64,000 bases of DNA. It comes from JAWKTT01 sp041398965. Lineage in GTDB: Bacteria; Planctomycetota; Planctomycetia; Planctomycetales; Planctomycetaceae. The stretch spans positions 264,453-328,452 of the forward strand of contig JAWKTT010000004.1 in the NCBI GenBank assembly GCA_041398965.1, in the 5' to 3' direction. The translations under genes and the position numbers were made by a program. Positions 16,480 through 26,114 of the stretch are shown here, one piece after another (position 1 is the first letter of the stretch; the number at the start of each line of letters is the position of its first letter). The notes beneath the pieces are model-generated. The model was not told where the DNA came from. It saw only the letters and a program-made list of their open reading frames with translations, and searched no databases.

Positions 16480-18630
16480 CTACGATTTTACTCGCTCAAT
16501 TAACTCCGCTTCGGTCAGGATTTCGATGCCGAGTTCTTTGGCTTTGTCGAGCTTGCTGCCGGCATTCTCTCCAACAACGAGGAAATCGGTTTTCTTCGAG
16601 ACACTTCCCGATGGTTTTCCGCCATGTTCACGGATGAATTCTTCGATGCTGTCTCGCGAAAAACTCTTTAAAGTCCCGGTGACCACGATGGTTTTTCCAG
16701 TCAGTGAGCCCACAGGAGCGACAGGTGTCGCATCGCCAGCTAAGGCAGAAGACTCTCCAGCAACGTCACCGTCAAACAGCGTCCTTTCTCCGGGAGCGGT
16801 CAGCATGGCGGAAGGGGTTGTCGCCTGTGGATCGACCGTCGGTGTCCCCATGTTGACATCGAGTTCGGTCAACTCGGCGATGGTCTGTTGCCCCGCAACC
16901 GAGTGGAAGAACTCGTGGACGGCATGGGCGATGACCGTCCCGACACCGTCGATTTCGGACAACGACTCGACCGACTGCTCGGCGATGCGGGTAACACTTC
17001 CAAATCGGGCCGCGAGAAGTCGGGAGACTGTCTGGCCAACGTGTTGAATGTTGAGTGCCGTCAGGAGTCGCCACACCGGACGTGAACGCGACGCCTCGAT
17101 TCCCGCAAGCAAATTGTCGACCGATTTCGCTCCAAGTCGCTCGAGTGCCAGGAGTTCTTCACGCCGTTGATGCAAGCGAAAAACATCAGCAAAACTGGTC
17201 AACAGCCTGGCATCAATCAGTTGTTCGATGAGCTTTGTTCCCAATCCCTCGATATCCATCGCACGACGTGAGGCAAAAAATCGTAGACCTTCGCGCAGAC
17301 GAGCGGGGCAGGAAGGGTTCAGGCAGCGGACGTAAACTCCCCCGGCATCTTGCACGACCGGCAACTGACAGTTCGGACAGGTCTCGGGGAATTGAAAATC
17401 GACCTCGGCGCCGGTTCGGAGGTGCTCTTCGACTCGCAACACATGCGGGATGATCTTCCCAGCTTTCTCGACAATAACCGTGTCGCCAATTTTGAGACCG
17501 AGCCGTTGAAGTTCGTCTCGATTATGCAGCGACGCCCGCGAGACCGTTGTCCCGGCGATAAGCACCGGCGTGAGGTTCGCGACAGGGGTGAGTGTGCCGG
17601 TCTTGCCAACTTGCACCTCAATTGACTCCACTTGGGTGACCCCTTCGTATCGCTCCCATTTATAAGCGATGATCCACCGCGGCGCTTTCGACGTGTTCCC
17701 GAGTTCGACTCGTTGAGAGAACTGATTGACCTTGACCACAAGGCCGTCGACTTCGACATCGAGGGTGTGCAATCCATCCATCATTCGTTGCGTCAACTCC
17801 ATCGTCGCATCGATTCCCAGACGGGCTTCAACATTTGGAGTGACCGGAATGCCGAAGTCGCGAACGCTCTTGAGGAAGTCGAGATGTGTCGCAAACTCGA
17901 CACCTTCAGCTGCACCGATCCCGTGTGCCAGAAAACGGACTCGACGTGCCGCACAGAGTTTCGGATCGAGCAACTTCAGAGCACCCGCTGTCGTATTTCG
18001 GGGGTTAGCGTAGGGCTCGTCTCCCCGTGCCTCCTGTTCTTTTCGGAGATGTGCGAAGTCGGTGTTCGAGATATACGCTTCGCCTCGGATTTCGATTAAC
18101 TCGGGAGGTTGGTCGGAAGTCAAACGCAATGGAACTCCGCCGACGGTCCGGGCATTGTGGGTGATGTCGTCTCCATTCGCTCCGTCTCCGCGCGTGAGGG
18201 CCTGCACCAGATGCCCCCGTTCATAGACCAACGCCATCGCGACGCCGTCGATCTTGTATTCGACCGAATACTCGACCTGCTCGACGTTTAACAGCTTGCG
18301 GACCCGCTCATCGAACTCCTTCAGGGCGTCCGCATCATAGACGTTATCAATCGACAACATCGGTATCCGATGCGGCACCGTGACGAATCCGGCAATCGGC
18401 TCTCCCCCCACCTTGTGGGTCGGGCTCTCCGGGATGTCAAGCTCCGGGTTCTCCTGTTCGAGTGCTTCGAGCCGTTTCAATAACAGGTCGAACTCTAAGT
18501 CCGAAATCTCCTTGCGAGCTTCGACATAGTATAGCCGATTGTGCCGCTCGATTTCGTTTCTGAGCCATGTGACCTCCTCGGCGGGCGACGCGTCCACAGG
18601 CAACGTACTCCTGGCTGATTGATTTTCCAT
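16480..18630 (-). CDS. ligA: NAD-dependent DNA ligase LigA
   Basis: 716 residues from the ATG at 18630; the open frame reaches 18783 but the added residues are unlike LigA. Domains in order: Ia NAD+ site, adenylation domain with active Lys126 in the KIDG motif, OB fold, four-cysteine zinc finger (CPNC and CLNPSC), helix-hairpin-helix repeats (AKSVDNLLAGIEASRSR, SLSEIDGVGTVIAHAV), and a C-terminal BRCT domain (GKTIVVTGTLKSFSRDSIEE). Between HhH and BRCT is a roughly 50-residue Thr/Ala/Pro-rich insert. It seals nicks in replication and repair. Alone on this strand, 127 bases from the antiporter. Confidence 0.97.
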   Translation of the reverse strand: MENQSARSTLPVDASPAEEVTWLRNEIERHNRLYYVEARKEISDLEFDLLLKRLEALEQENPELDIPESPTHKVGGEPIAGFVTVPHRIPMLSIDNVYDADALKEFDERVRKLLNVEQVEYSVEYKIDGVAMALVYERGHLVQALTRGDGANGDDITHNARTVGGVPLRLTSDQPPELIEIRGEAYISNTDFAHLRKEQEARGDEPYANPRNTTAGALKLLDPKLCAARRVRFLAHGIGAAEGVEFATHLDFLKSVRDFGIPVTPNVEARLGIDATMELTQRMMDGLHTLDVEVDGLVVKVNQFSQRVELGNTSKAPRWIIAYKWERYEGVTQVESIEVQVGKTGTLTPVANLTPVLIAGTTVSRASLHNRDELQRLGLKIGDTVIVEKAGKIIPHVLRVEEHLRTGAEVDFQFPETCPNCQLPVVQDAGGVYVRCLNPSCPARLREGLRFFASRRAMDIEGLGTKLIEQLIDARLLTSFADVFRLHQRREELLALERLGAKSVDNLLAGIEASRSRPVWRLLTALNIQHVGQTVSRLLAARFGSVTRIAEQSVESLSEIDGVGTVIAHAVHEFFHSVAGQQTIAELTELDVNMGTPTVDPQATTPSAMLTAPGERTLFDGDVAGESSALAGDATPVAPVGSLTGKTIVVTGTLKSFSRDSIEEFIREHGGKPSGSVSKKTDFLVVGENAGSKLDKAKELGIEILTEAELIERVKS

Positions 18631-18823
18631 AATCTTCAAAGGCTCGACCACTTGATTCCCACCCGGCTCTGTCCCATGAATCTGTTTAACACGCTTTTCA
18701 ACTTTGAAAGTTAAGATGTCATAGCATCTCTGATAGTCCCCAGGTTGCAAACGTGGGGCTTTGATAACATTGATGTTCGTCAACGAAAACGTGTCTTGTG
18801 TCAGACTGTCACGATCGAAGACC

Positions 18824-20728
18824 TCACGACTCTTTGTAGAAATACTTTCTCACAAGATGCTCTGCAGGGGGGGGCGTCAGTAGGGTCAGGAAGAGTGTTG
18901 CGATAAGCGATGCGGCGAAGCCGGCCATTAAGGGTGAGAGGCCGAACAGGTCGACGGGTTTAGCGAAACTTCCTCCCTCAAACTTTGCCATAAGATGGGG
19001 AGCCAAATGTGCGCCGAAGCCGACGAGCATTCCCCCCAGACAGCCGGGTGAGTTCGCTCTCGGCCAATAGAGCATCGCAGCCACCGGAAAGAGGAAGCAA
19101 CAGGCCAGTCCGCTGCCGACATAGACGATGAGGTCCTGCAAATACTGCGGTGGGTTCATGGCGAAGACCATCGCGACAGTCCCCACGACGAGCGTCGTGA
19201 AGTAGCTCATTCGCTTGATGACCTTTTCCGAAGCGGCCGGGTTGATGTTGCGTTGATAGATGTCTCGCACGACCGACGAGGAGATGACCAGAAGGAAGCT
19301 GTCGACGGTGGACATGACTGCCGCGAATGGAGCCGCGATCAATAGTCCTGCCAGCCAGGGGACCCCGGCATTCTCTGTGAGTGTGACGGCCATTGTCGGC
19401 ATGATCTTGTCCGCTTCGTTCTCCATTCCGGGCAACAGCACGCGAGCCATGCAGAAGATGATGACGAGCGGAAAATAGATTACGGCGGAGTAAATCGTCA
19501 CGGCCACAATGGCATGACGCAAAGTCCGGGTGTCCTTAAATGCCATCAGTCGAACCATGTATTGCGGTTGTCCGGTCCCCGAGATGGCCCACATAAAGAA
19601 GAACGAAATCGCCAGGCTGAATGGCAGAAAACCATTCACGTCATCCCGACTAGGGCCGGGTCCCGTGACAAATCCGAAAGGCACCTCACGGCGACTCACC
19701 ACTGACCAACCGGTCTCGGGGCTCAGTCGAATGAAGTTCGGCGTCTCGATCACTCGGTTGCGTGCGTTCGCTACTCCGTGTAGCGAGTCGTCCATTTCGA
19801 CGACTTGCACCGTGAATGGTGTCTGAGAGACAACCCCTTTCGGAAAGGTCGAATTCGAGATGAAGCAGCGTCCCGGCGCACCCACTTCGTCCACAATCAC
19901 AATTGGGAGTTTCTCCTGAAACGCCGGAAGGACTGTAGGCGGAGAGAGCGTTAACAGAATATTGGGAGACATCGCCCGCGTCCCCGCCGACATTCCACCG
20001 ACTTGCGAGATCGCCAGCGGGAGCATAATCGCCACCCCAGCCACCATCACGACCCCCTGCATCACGTCGGTCCAGACGACGGCATGAAATCCACCGTAGC
20101 TTGTGTAGAGAATGACCGCGAGTCCAAAAAGTATGAGGCACAGCAAGTATCCCGGTTGAACTCCTGCAAGGAAACCAACGTCAGCCGTCCTTTGGGCGAC
20201 CCATTGAACTCCCGACTGATAGATGCCGACATCTTGTACAAGCGACTGTAAGATGACACTTCCCGCCTTGAACTGGGCGACGAGATTGACGGCGAGAAAG
20301 AAGACGATCAGTAGTGTCGACACGATGCCGAAGACCGGCGACTCGAATCGGTCTCGCAGGACGTCGGGGATCGTGATGGAGTTGGACTTTCGAGCCACTT
20401 GATTGATTCGTTTGCCAAACAGACCCATGGTGCAAATCGGGACGATCATGTAGCTGGCAATCCACAATGCCAGAATCCAACCATGCGTGTAGATCTTTGC
20501 CGGAAAACCGGTGAACGTTCCCCCCGAGGCACTGGTTGCCGCAAACGTCAACGCAAAGGCCCATGTCCCCAGCCCCCGACTCCCCAAAAAGTACTCCCCC
20601 AGAAAATCCTTTCCCTTCAGCAGTCGATTCGCAAAACCCGCGATGACAAAGACGGCGATGGTGTAGAACAGAAAGGTCCAGATCGCCGCATTCGAACCAC
20701 CGGCAGCCAGTAAAAGTGAGAAGTCCAT
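18824..20728 (-). CDS. Sodium:solute symporter (SSS family)
   Basis: 634 residues with about thirteen hydrophobic spans. Family patterns are visible in FLGSRGLGTWAFALTFAATS and GGFHAVVWTDVMQGVVM, with the sodium-site region AAVMSTVDSFLLVISSSVVRD. Relatives take up pantothenate, proline or other organic solutes with Na+. A soluble insert of about 100 residues (roughly 255-350, including a Cys and FTVQVVEMDDSLHGV) interrupts the membrane core between spans 7 and 8. The small DUF997-type membrane protein upstream ends 42 bases away, which in other bacteria accompanies pantothenate permease PanF. The substrate remains open. Confidence 0.88.
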   Translation of the reverse strand: MDFSLLLAAGGSNAAIWTFLFYTIAVFVIAGFANRLLKGKDFLGEYFLGSRGLGTWAFALTFAATSASGGTFTGFPAKIYTHGWILALWIASYMIVPICTMGLFGKRINQVARKSNSITIPDVLRDRFESPVFGIVSTLLIVFFLAVNLVAQFKAGSVILQSLVQDVGIYQSGVQWVAQRTADVGFLAGVQPGYLLCLILFGLAVILYTSYGGFHAVVWTDVMQGVVMVAGVAIMLPLAISQVGGMSAGTRAMSPNILLTLSPPTVLPAFQEKLPIVIVDEVGAPGRCFISNSTFPKGVVSQTPFTVQVVEMDDSLHGVANARNRVIETPNFIRLSPETGWSVVSRREVPFGFVTGPGPSRDDVNGFLPFSLAISFFFMWAISGTGQPQYMVRLMAFKDTRTLRHAIVAVTIYSAVIYFPLVIIFCMARVLLPGMENEADKIMPTMAVTLTENAGVPWLAGLLIAAPFAAVMSTVDSFLLVISSSVVRDIYQRNINPAASEKVIKRMSYFTTLVVGTVAMVFAMNPPQYLQDLIVYVGSGLACCFLFPVAAMLYWPRANSPGCLGGMLVGFGAHLAPHLMAKFEGGSFAKPVDLFGLSPLMAGFAASLIATLFLTLLTPPPAEHLVRKYFYKES

Positions 20729-20770
20729 GAACCGATCTCGATCGAAAGGGAGTTGCTGTCAGGTGGGCAG

Positions 20771-21085
20771 TTAGTCGTTTGACTCCTCGGAGGCAAGGTC
20801 GCTGCTGGAGTTTAAGTCGTCGTCCTGAATGAAGAACAACGCCAGCCAGATCGAGACGACCATGCAAACCAACCAAGGGAAAGCGACTCCCCAGACGACC
20901 CACGACGGCATTCCCAGAGTGAGCGGGACCTCCGCGGCGCTCATCGGCGATTCCAACGTGCTGTATCCGTAGAGCGTGCAATATGTGACCGTCCATCCAA
21001 AGGCGGCCCCCCACAACAGGAGGATGACGATTGCCTCTCGTCGAGCGTGGAGGAAGACAGGGTCATCAGGTGGTTGATCAATCAT
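20771..21085 (-). CDS. DUF997/YhdT-like small membrane protein
   Basis: 104 residues from the ATG at 21085. Two hydrophobic spans (AIVILLLWGAAFGWTVTYCT and VVWGVAFPWLVCMVVSIWLALFF) are followed by an acidic tail. Size, two spans and position just before a sodium:solute symporter match YhdT (DUF997), found upstream of panF in enterobacteria. It probably assists or modulates the symporter. The assignment rests on context plus hydropathy. An upstream in-frame start at 21133 exists. Confidence 0.75.
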   Translation of the reverse strand: MIDQPPDDPVFLHARREAIVILLLWGAAFGWTVTYCTLYGYSTLESPMSAAEVPLTLGMPSWVVWGVAFPWLVCMVVSIWLALFFIQDDDLNSSSDLASEESND

Positions 21086-21403
21086 GGCTGCGCTCTTTCC
21101 TCGAACCGATTGCGGTCTCCCGCGGACGGGCATCTCGTGTCCATAAGATAGAGGCTACACCGTCGGAAATCGACACGCTACCATCGGAGTGGGAAAGTCT
21201 CCTGTGCGGCCACATCCATTCCGGGAGACATTGGTACGCCGTCACTCCTTTTCGGCAATCGTCACACACCATGAGCATCGGACGCACAGGATCACGTTCG
21301 TTTCGCAGTGGATCGCGACATCAAGTATCACGGACGAAATAACGGTCTCAGTCAGTGAATCAGAGTCTCTCTCAATTCAGAAGTTCCCTCAAGAAAGTCC
21401 GGC
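21086..21403. other. Divergent intergenic region
   Basis: About 320 bases between the DUF997-type gene and the TPR gene, both reading outward. It should contain both promoters; no gene seen. Confidence 0.4.
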
Positions 21404-22135
21404 ATGACCCCTAAGCAGCGTGAGCGTCGACGCCGTATCATCTTCTACCTTGTCGCTGCAGCGATGTTGGGGGTGATGTTATTTTATGCCAAAGAGATTC
21501 ACGCGTTTCGATGGGGGGACGCGGGGCCGATTGGTCTATTGCTGTTGGCCGTCGGGGGAGGAATCTGTGCTTGGGTGATCGGAGCTGGCGCATGGCTGAT
21601 TCGACGCAACAAACAAGCCATCCTCCGGTCACAGGCTCTGGTTCAGGAAGAACGATTTGATGAAGCGGTCCAAGTGTTGGAGAAGGCGATCAGTCACCGG
21701 GCCGTCGATGCCATACTGTATGCACAGATCGCTCAGGTAGAAAGCAGTCGGGGACGCCCCGATGCCGCACTCGTCGCCGTTGACGCGGCCGAGAAAGCTG
21801 CCGGACCATCCGACTGGCTTGAATCGGTTCGTAGTAACGTCTACTGGCAGGCGGGCCGAAAAGAAGAGTCACTGGAGGTCTGTCGACAAGCGGTCGCCCG
21901 CTGGCCGGAAAGTCTCACATCACGACTCAGTCTCGGCGCGATACTTGTCACGATGGAAGATGTCGCAGCTGCCGCGACCACCCTGAAGGAACTTCGTCAG
22001 ATGATTGACGACAGTCCGTTTCAGGCACGATCTCATCGTGAAGAATGGATTCGCATGGTCGATACGTTGACGCAACAGTTGCACAACCCCAACAACTCCC
22101 CCCAGCACCAGATAGAGTCCGCCACGAATAACTGA
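21404..22135 (+). CDS. Membrane-anchored tetratricopeptide-repeat protein
   Basis: 243 residues. A basic start is followed by two hydrophobic spans (about 12-28 and 43-66), then a soluble part of helical pairs with TPR-like spacing: ALVQEERFDEAVQVLEKAIS, AQIAQVESSRGRPDAALVAV, VYWQAGRKEESLEVCRQAVA and SLGAILVTMEDVAAAATTLK. It probably serves as a protein-interaction scaffold at the membrane. No specific partner can be named; neighbours are single genes of unrelated roles. Confidence 0.75.
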   Translation: MTPKQRERRRRIIFYLVAAAMLGVMLFYAKEIHAFRWGDAGPIGLLLLAVGGGICAWVIGAGAWLIRRNKQAILRSQALVQEERFDEAVQVLEKAISHRAVDAILYAQIAQVESSRGRPDAALVAVDAAEKAAGPSDWLESVRSNVYWQAGRKEESLEVCRQAVARWPESLTSRLSLGAILVTMEDVAAAATTLKELRQMIDDSPFQARSHREEWIRMVDTLTQQLHNPNNSPQHQIESATNN

Positions 22136-22705
22136 CGAGCACACAAAACCCGTTCTCACAAATGGCCGATTGGCCCGCGAAGTGGTCAGATCCCCGTCAC
22201 TTGCCACACCGCGCCGCTAAAGAGGAAAGTCAATGAGAGAGCCGATGGTTAAGGCGATAACGGAATTGTGAAGAATAGATCCGAAGGGGCACGCGCACTC
22301 ACGGCGAAGACGATCTCCATGATCCAGCGAATCTGGCGAACTTCCAGACGAAGATCATTTTCCGAACTGAACTCGTGCAGGTCTTCCAGGCATCGGAATC
22401 GTTCTATTACGGCCCCGTACTCCCGCTGATGCCGACGGGGAGAACTTTTTCTGCTGCCCTTGACTGGTCGGTGGGACGTGGAAAAAACCGGGAGTGCCAC
22501 CGATCGTATAACCGGCATCTTTGTCCTCTGCCTCCCATTGATTGCCACGTTCCGGGTGACCTTTCGCACACAGTGCCCGGTCATCAACATGCAGCCAAAT
22601 CATGGGGACTGTCTTGTCGGAACGGCGATCTCGTGCATAATCAGGAGAGTTCCCTTCAGGCGAACGTAACTTTGGGACCGCCGACCTCTCTTCCAGGATT
22701 GTGTT
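22136..22705. other. Intergenic region, no gene assigned
   Basis: 570 bases upstream of the PQQ-propeller gene. A 113-codon open frame (22249-22590, minus) has no recognisable features, is rich in Arg/Ser and probably is not a gene. Confidence 0.4.
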
Positions 22706-24052
22706 ATGACATCTCTTCGCTCCCTTTCATCTGCTCGATTCGTGTGGGGACTGTGGGCTGTCGGCTGCTTGATGATTGCCGCAACCAGTTGCGTGGCGAG
22801 TGACTGGCCACAATGGCTCGGCCCCGGACAGACAAGCGAATGGGTTGAAGAAGGGGTGCTCGACAAGTTTCCGGAAGCTGGGCTCAACGTTCAGTGGCGC
22901 GTTCCTGTTGGTCTGGGATACTCGGGACCGGCAGTCGTCGGCGACCGCGTCTTTCTGACCGACTACATCCGAAGCGAAGGGGCAGTCGCCAACAACCCCG
23001 GGGCAAGAATCAGCCTGCAAGGGACCGAGCGGGTTCTCTGTTTTTCTGCGGCTGATGGCAAGTTGCTGTGGAAGCAGGAGTACGATCGCCCATACGAGAT
23101 CAGTTACCCTTCTGGACCTCGAGCGACCCCCACTGTTGACGGCGAGATGGTCTATGCCCTGGGGGCCGAAGGGGACCTGTTGGCACTGAAGGTGGCCGAT
23201 GGGAGCATCGTTTGGAAGAAGCAGTTGCAGCAGGAATACGCTGTGAAATCTCCCATCTGGGGGTACTCTGCAGCTCCGCTCGTTCAAGGCGACCGACTGT
23301 ATTGTATGGTTGGAGGCAAAGGTCAGGCGATCGTTGCGTTCGACAAGAAGACCGGCAAGGAACTCTGGAAAGCGGTCGACTCGCAGGACGCAGGTTATGC
23401 GATGCCGACGATCATCGAAGCGGCCGGCGTCTCGCAGTTGATTGTCTGGGCTCCCGAAACGATTCAAGGCTTGAACCCGGAGAACGGAGAGGTGTATTGG
23501 ACACAGCCGTTGAAGCCGGATTACGGAATGTCCATTATGGTCCCGAGGTACTTCAACGGGGCACTCTTCGCGAGCGGCATCGGAAACGTTGGGAAGCTCT
23601 TTCGACTTGGCACCGATCGTCCGTCAGCGGAGATTGTCTGGGCGGGGGACGTGAAGTCGGCGGTCTATTGTGCGAACAGCACGCCCGTGATTCACGAAGG
23701 GATAATCTATGGCTGTGATTGCCGCAGCGGGGCATTGGTGGCAGTCGAAATGAAAGACGGCCAGCGTCTCTGGGAATCATTCGCACCGACCACAGGGGAA
23801 CGCCGTGCAGGACATGGCACGGCATTTCTGGTGCGTCATGAGGATCGCTATTTTCTGTTCAGCGAAACTGGCGAACTCATTCTCGCGAAGTTGTCACGAG
23901 AGGGTTACGTCGAGATCAGTCGGGCTCGGCTGCTCGAACCGACCAACGAAGCGTTTAATCGACCTGTCGTCTGGACACACCCCGCATTCGCCGACAAATC
24001 GGTCTTCGCCCGTAACGACAAAGAACTCGTCCGAGCCTCCCTGGCCAAGTAG
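22706..24052 (+). CDS. Secreted PQQ-like beta-propeller protein
   Basis: 448 residues. A signal peptide (hydrophobic AVGCLMIAATSC, cut near VAS) precedes a beta-propeller built of PQQ/outer-membrane-protein BamB-like blades: ADGKLLWKQEYD, ADGSIVWKKQLQ, KTGKELWKAVDS, ENGEVYWTQPLK and KDGQRLWESFAP. DWPQWLGPGQTSEW at the mature N terminus is a hallmark of the planctomycete outer-membrane-protein-assembly-like PQQ family. There is no catalytic quinone-ligand evidence, so dehydrogenase activity should not be assumed. Probably periplasmic. Single gene, convergent with the AAA ATPase. Confidence 0.88.
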   Translation: MTSLRSLSSARFVWGLWAVGCLMIAATSCVASDWPQWLGPGQTSEWVEEGVLDKFPEAGLNVQWRVPVGLGYSGPAVVGDRVFLTDYIRSEGAVANNPGARISLQGTERVLCFSAADGKLLWKQEYDRPYEISYPSGPRATPTVDGEMVYALGAEGDLLALKVADGSIVWKKQLQQEYAVKSPIWGYSAAPLVQGDRLYCMVGGKGQAIVAFDKKTGKELWKAVDSQDAGYAMPTIIEAAGVSQLIVWAPETIQGLNPENGEVYWTQPLKPDYGMSIMVPRYFNGALFASGIGNVGKLFRLGTDRPSAEIVWAGDVKSAVYCANSTPVIHEGIIYGCDCRSGALVAVEMKDGQRLWESFAPTTGERRAGHGTAFLVRHEDRYFLFSETGELILAKLSREGYVEISRARLLEPTNEAFNRPVVWTHPAFADKSVFARNDKELVRASLAK

Positions 24053-24104
24053 CGTATGCTGGTCGCTTTGGGTCGTCAGATTCGAATTTCACGCTGCCTG
24101 AAAA

Positions 24105-24142
24105 TGCGGAAGCCGCCGGGGGAGCCTTCCCTCCGGCGACTT
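24105..24142. terminator. Possible bidirectional terminator hairpin
   Basis: GCCGCCGGGGGAG and CCCTCCGGCGAC can pair with two mismatches in the 154-base gap between the convergent PQQ and AAA genes. There is no T-tract, so this is tentative. Confidence 0.3.
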
Positions 24143-24206
24143 CGCTCCTCGCGAGTGATTCGTGTGATGTTGTCGCACGTTGCTGCGTGTCGCTGGATGA
24201 CGTGGG

Positions 24207-25841
24207 CTAACTGCGGGCTACTGACTTGGGTTTCATGATCGAGAAGTAGTTTTTCACCGCATTGTCCAAAGCCTCCGGGGTGATGACTCTTGGAAGTTCA
24301 TGCAAGGTGCAACGGTTTTCCACCTGACGCAACAAGTCTCGCGGATGGCAGAATCGCATCGGGCGTTCGGCTTGCACATAGTGTTTCTTGATGAGGTATT
24401 GAACGACTTCGCCGCTACACTCGAAATCCATCGACCGGGCGACATGCAGGAACAACTCGACGAACTGTTTCGCATTCGGGTTGTGCACTTCAATCTTGTA
24501 GGGGATGCGACGGAGAAAGGCGTCGTCGACCAAGTCCTTCGGTTCGAGGTTGCTCGAGAAGACAATTAACTGATCAAACGGAACCTGGATCGTCCGACCG
24601 CTCTCCAGTTGCAGGTAATCATGTCGTTGTTCGAGCGGTACAATCCAGCGGTTGAGCAACTCATCAATTGGCATCCGTTGGCGACCGAAGTCGTCGATCA
24701 ACAGAGTTCCGCAGTTGGCCTTCATTTGCAGCGGGGCTTCTCCCAGCCCGGTGTTTCGGATGTAGGTAATCTCCAGATTCTCCATCCGGAGTTCTCCCCC
24801 AGCAATGATGGTTGGTCGACGAATACAAACCCAACGTCCATCGGCAATTTCCAAACTGCGGCTCGACACCGGCATCAGCTGATGCCGGTTCGGGTCGAAC
24901 AGACGAATCGTTTCGCCTGCCGCGACGATGGCTTTCGGAATCCAGATGTTGTCGCCATAAGCGCTCGTAATTCGTTCGGCCATGCTCGTCTTGCCGTTTC
25001 CGGGAGGTCCGAACAAGAACATTCCCCGCCCAGCATGAATCGCCTGTCCGATACTGCTGAGCAGTTCTTCATCAATCTCCAGTCCGTCAAAGACGGAGCG
25101 AATTCGGCTCAAGGGTGGACGACGGCCCTCGATCGATTGAGCCTTGACCGATTCGATATATTGCTCCAACGGAACCGGTGCTGAACCGAAATAGGAGGCA
25201 TGTTCGGAGAGTGATTTCGCCCGCTCGCGTCCCAGTTCTGTCAGTTCGTAAACGTAATCGCCGACTGATGTGTTGTTGCGGTATACGACGAGACGTTCAG
25301 TCTTCAGGTCTCGAAGAAGTGGTTCAACGACGGGGAACTTGAGTCCCAGGTGTGTGGCGATGCGTGACCCTGATTCGAAGCCTCGGTTAAGCAACAGTTT
25401 CAGGGCAAGATCTGTAATCTCGGGCGACTGAAGTCCCGTCTCGGAAAGTGACTGAGGTGCCACCGGCAAGAAGTCGACCGTTGGCGTGGCAGACACGGTC
25501 GACTGGTAGTCTCTTGGGAGATAATCTGCGGGGCGTTGGGCGGTGGGCCAAACTTCCACACTCGGTAGGACAACCTGTTTTTTCCCGGCCTCTTCCCCCC
25601 GTTCGCTAATCGCCGTTATCCGAGCAAGTGCATCGAGGGAATCATTCAGTTTTTGCTTGGCTTGCTCACGGAGTTCAACCGTATGGACTGGGTTCGTATT
25701 TCGAGACTCGTTGGAAGTCGTCGGGGCTAACAGCGGGGCTATGGTTCCCCCGGAATCATCCCCTTCCTGCTCCGAATTCGGCTTCCGGAGCGATCCCAGT
25801 TTCGCCAGCAGTGCGTCGATCGACTGGTAAGGGGTGCTCAT
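24207..25841 (-). CDS. AAA ATPase with internal winged-helix domain
   Basis: 544 residues from the ATG at 25841. Residues 1-135 are polar and probably disordered. Residues about 138-210 look like a winged helix (ITDLALKLLLNRGFESGSRI then LVVYRNNTSV and YELTELGRERAKSL). Residues about 260-470 hold an ATPase with Walker A GPPGNGKT at 278-285, Walker B LLIDDFG with D383-D384, and sensor-1-like IVFSSNLEP. The conserved C-terminal part (RPMRFCHPRDLLRQVENRC) is an AAA lid. It resembles a planctomycete family of unknown role. The wHTH could bind DNA or be a protein-docking module. Neighbours give no clue. Confidence 0.75.
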   Translation of the reverse strand: MSTPYQSIDALLAKLGSLRKPNSEQEGDDSGGTIAPLLAPTTSNESRNTNPVHTVELREQAKQKLNDSLDALARITAISERGEEAGKKQVVLPSVEVWPTAQRPADYLPRDYQSTVSATPTVDFLPVAPQSLSETGLQSPEITDLALKLLLNRGFESGSRIATHLGLKFPVVEPLLRDLKTERLVVYRNNTSVGDYVYELTELGRERAKSLSEHASYFGSAPVPLEQYIESVKAQSIEGRRPPLSRIRSVFDGLEIDEELLSSIGQAIHAGRGMFLFGPPGNGKTSMAERITSAYGDNIWIPKAIVAAGETIRLFDPNRHQLMPVSSRSLEIADGRWVCIRRPTIIAGGELRMENLEITYIRNTGLGEAPLQMKANCGTLLIDDFGRQRMPIDELLNRWIVPLEQRHDYLQLESGRTIQVPFDQLIVFSSNLEPKDLVDDAFLRRIPYKIEVHNPNAKQFVELFLHVARSMDFECSGEVVQYLIKKHYVQAERPMRFCHPRDLLRQVENRCTLHELPRVITPEALDNAVKNYFSIMKPKSVARS

Positions 25842-26114
25842 GAAACGGCTGCAGTGACTGGGAACGGAAATGTGACCGAAGCTTGGGCTTCGTCCAAGTA
25901 CTCGCAATCGGAAAATGGCCGTGCGACATGTTCAGTCTGTGTCACGTTTCACGAGCACGTCTGGCTTACTTGCCATGTTGCAAAAAGACCACTTGCGACA
26001 TCGTTCGGGTCACGACGGATCAACAAGTCGAGCGGATTAGTTCGATTGCAACGAACTGAGGCATTCGCCGGACAACGCGATGCGAGATGTCCAGCATTCT
26101 TCCGGCGAGCGACG

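Noticed and set aside
22249..22590. 113-codon minus-strand frame in an intergenic region
   Set aside because: No start signal, no recognisable domain and a biased composition; insufficient to call a gene.
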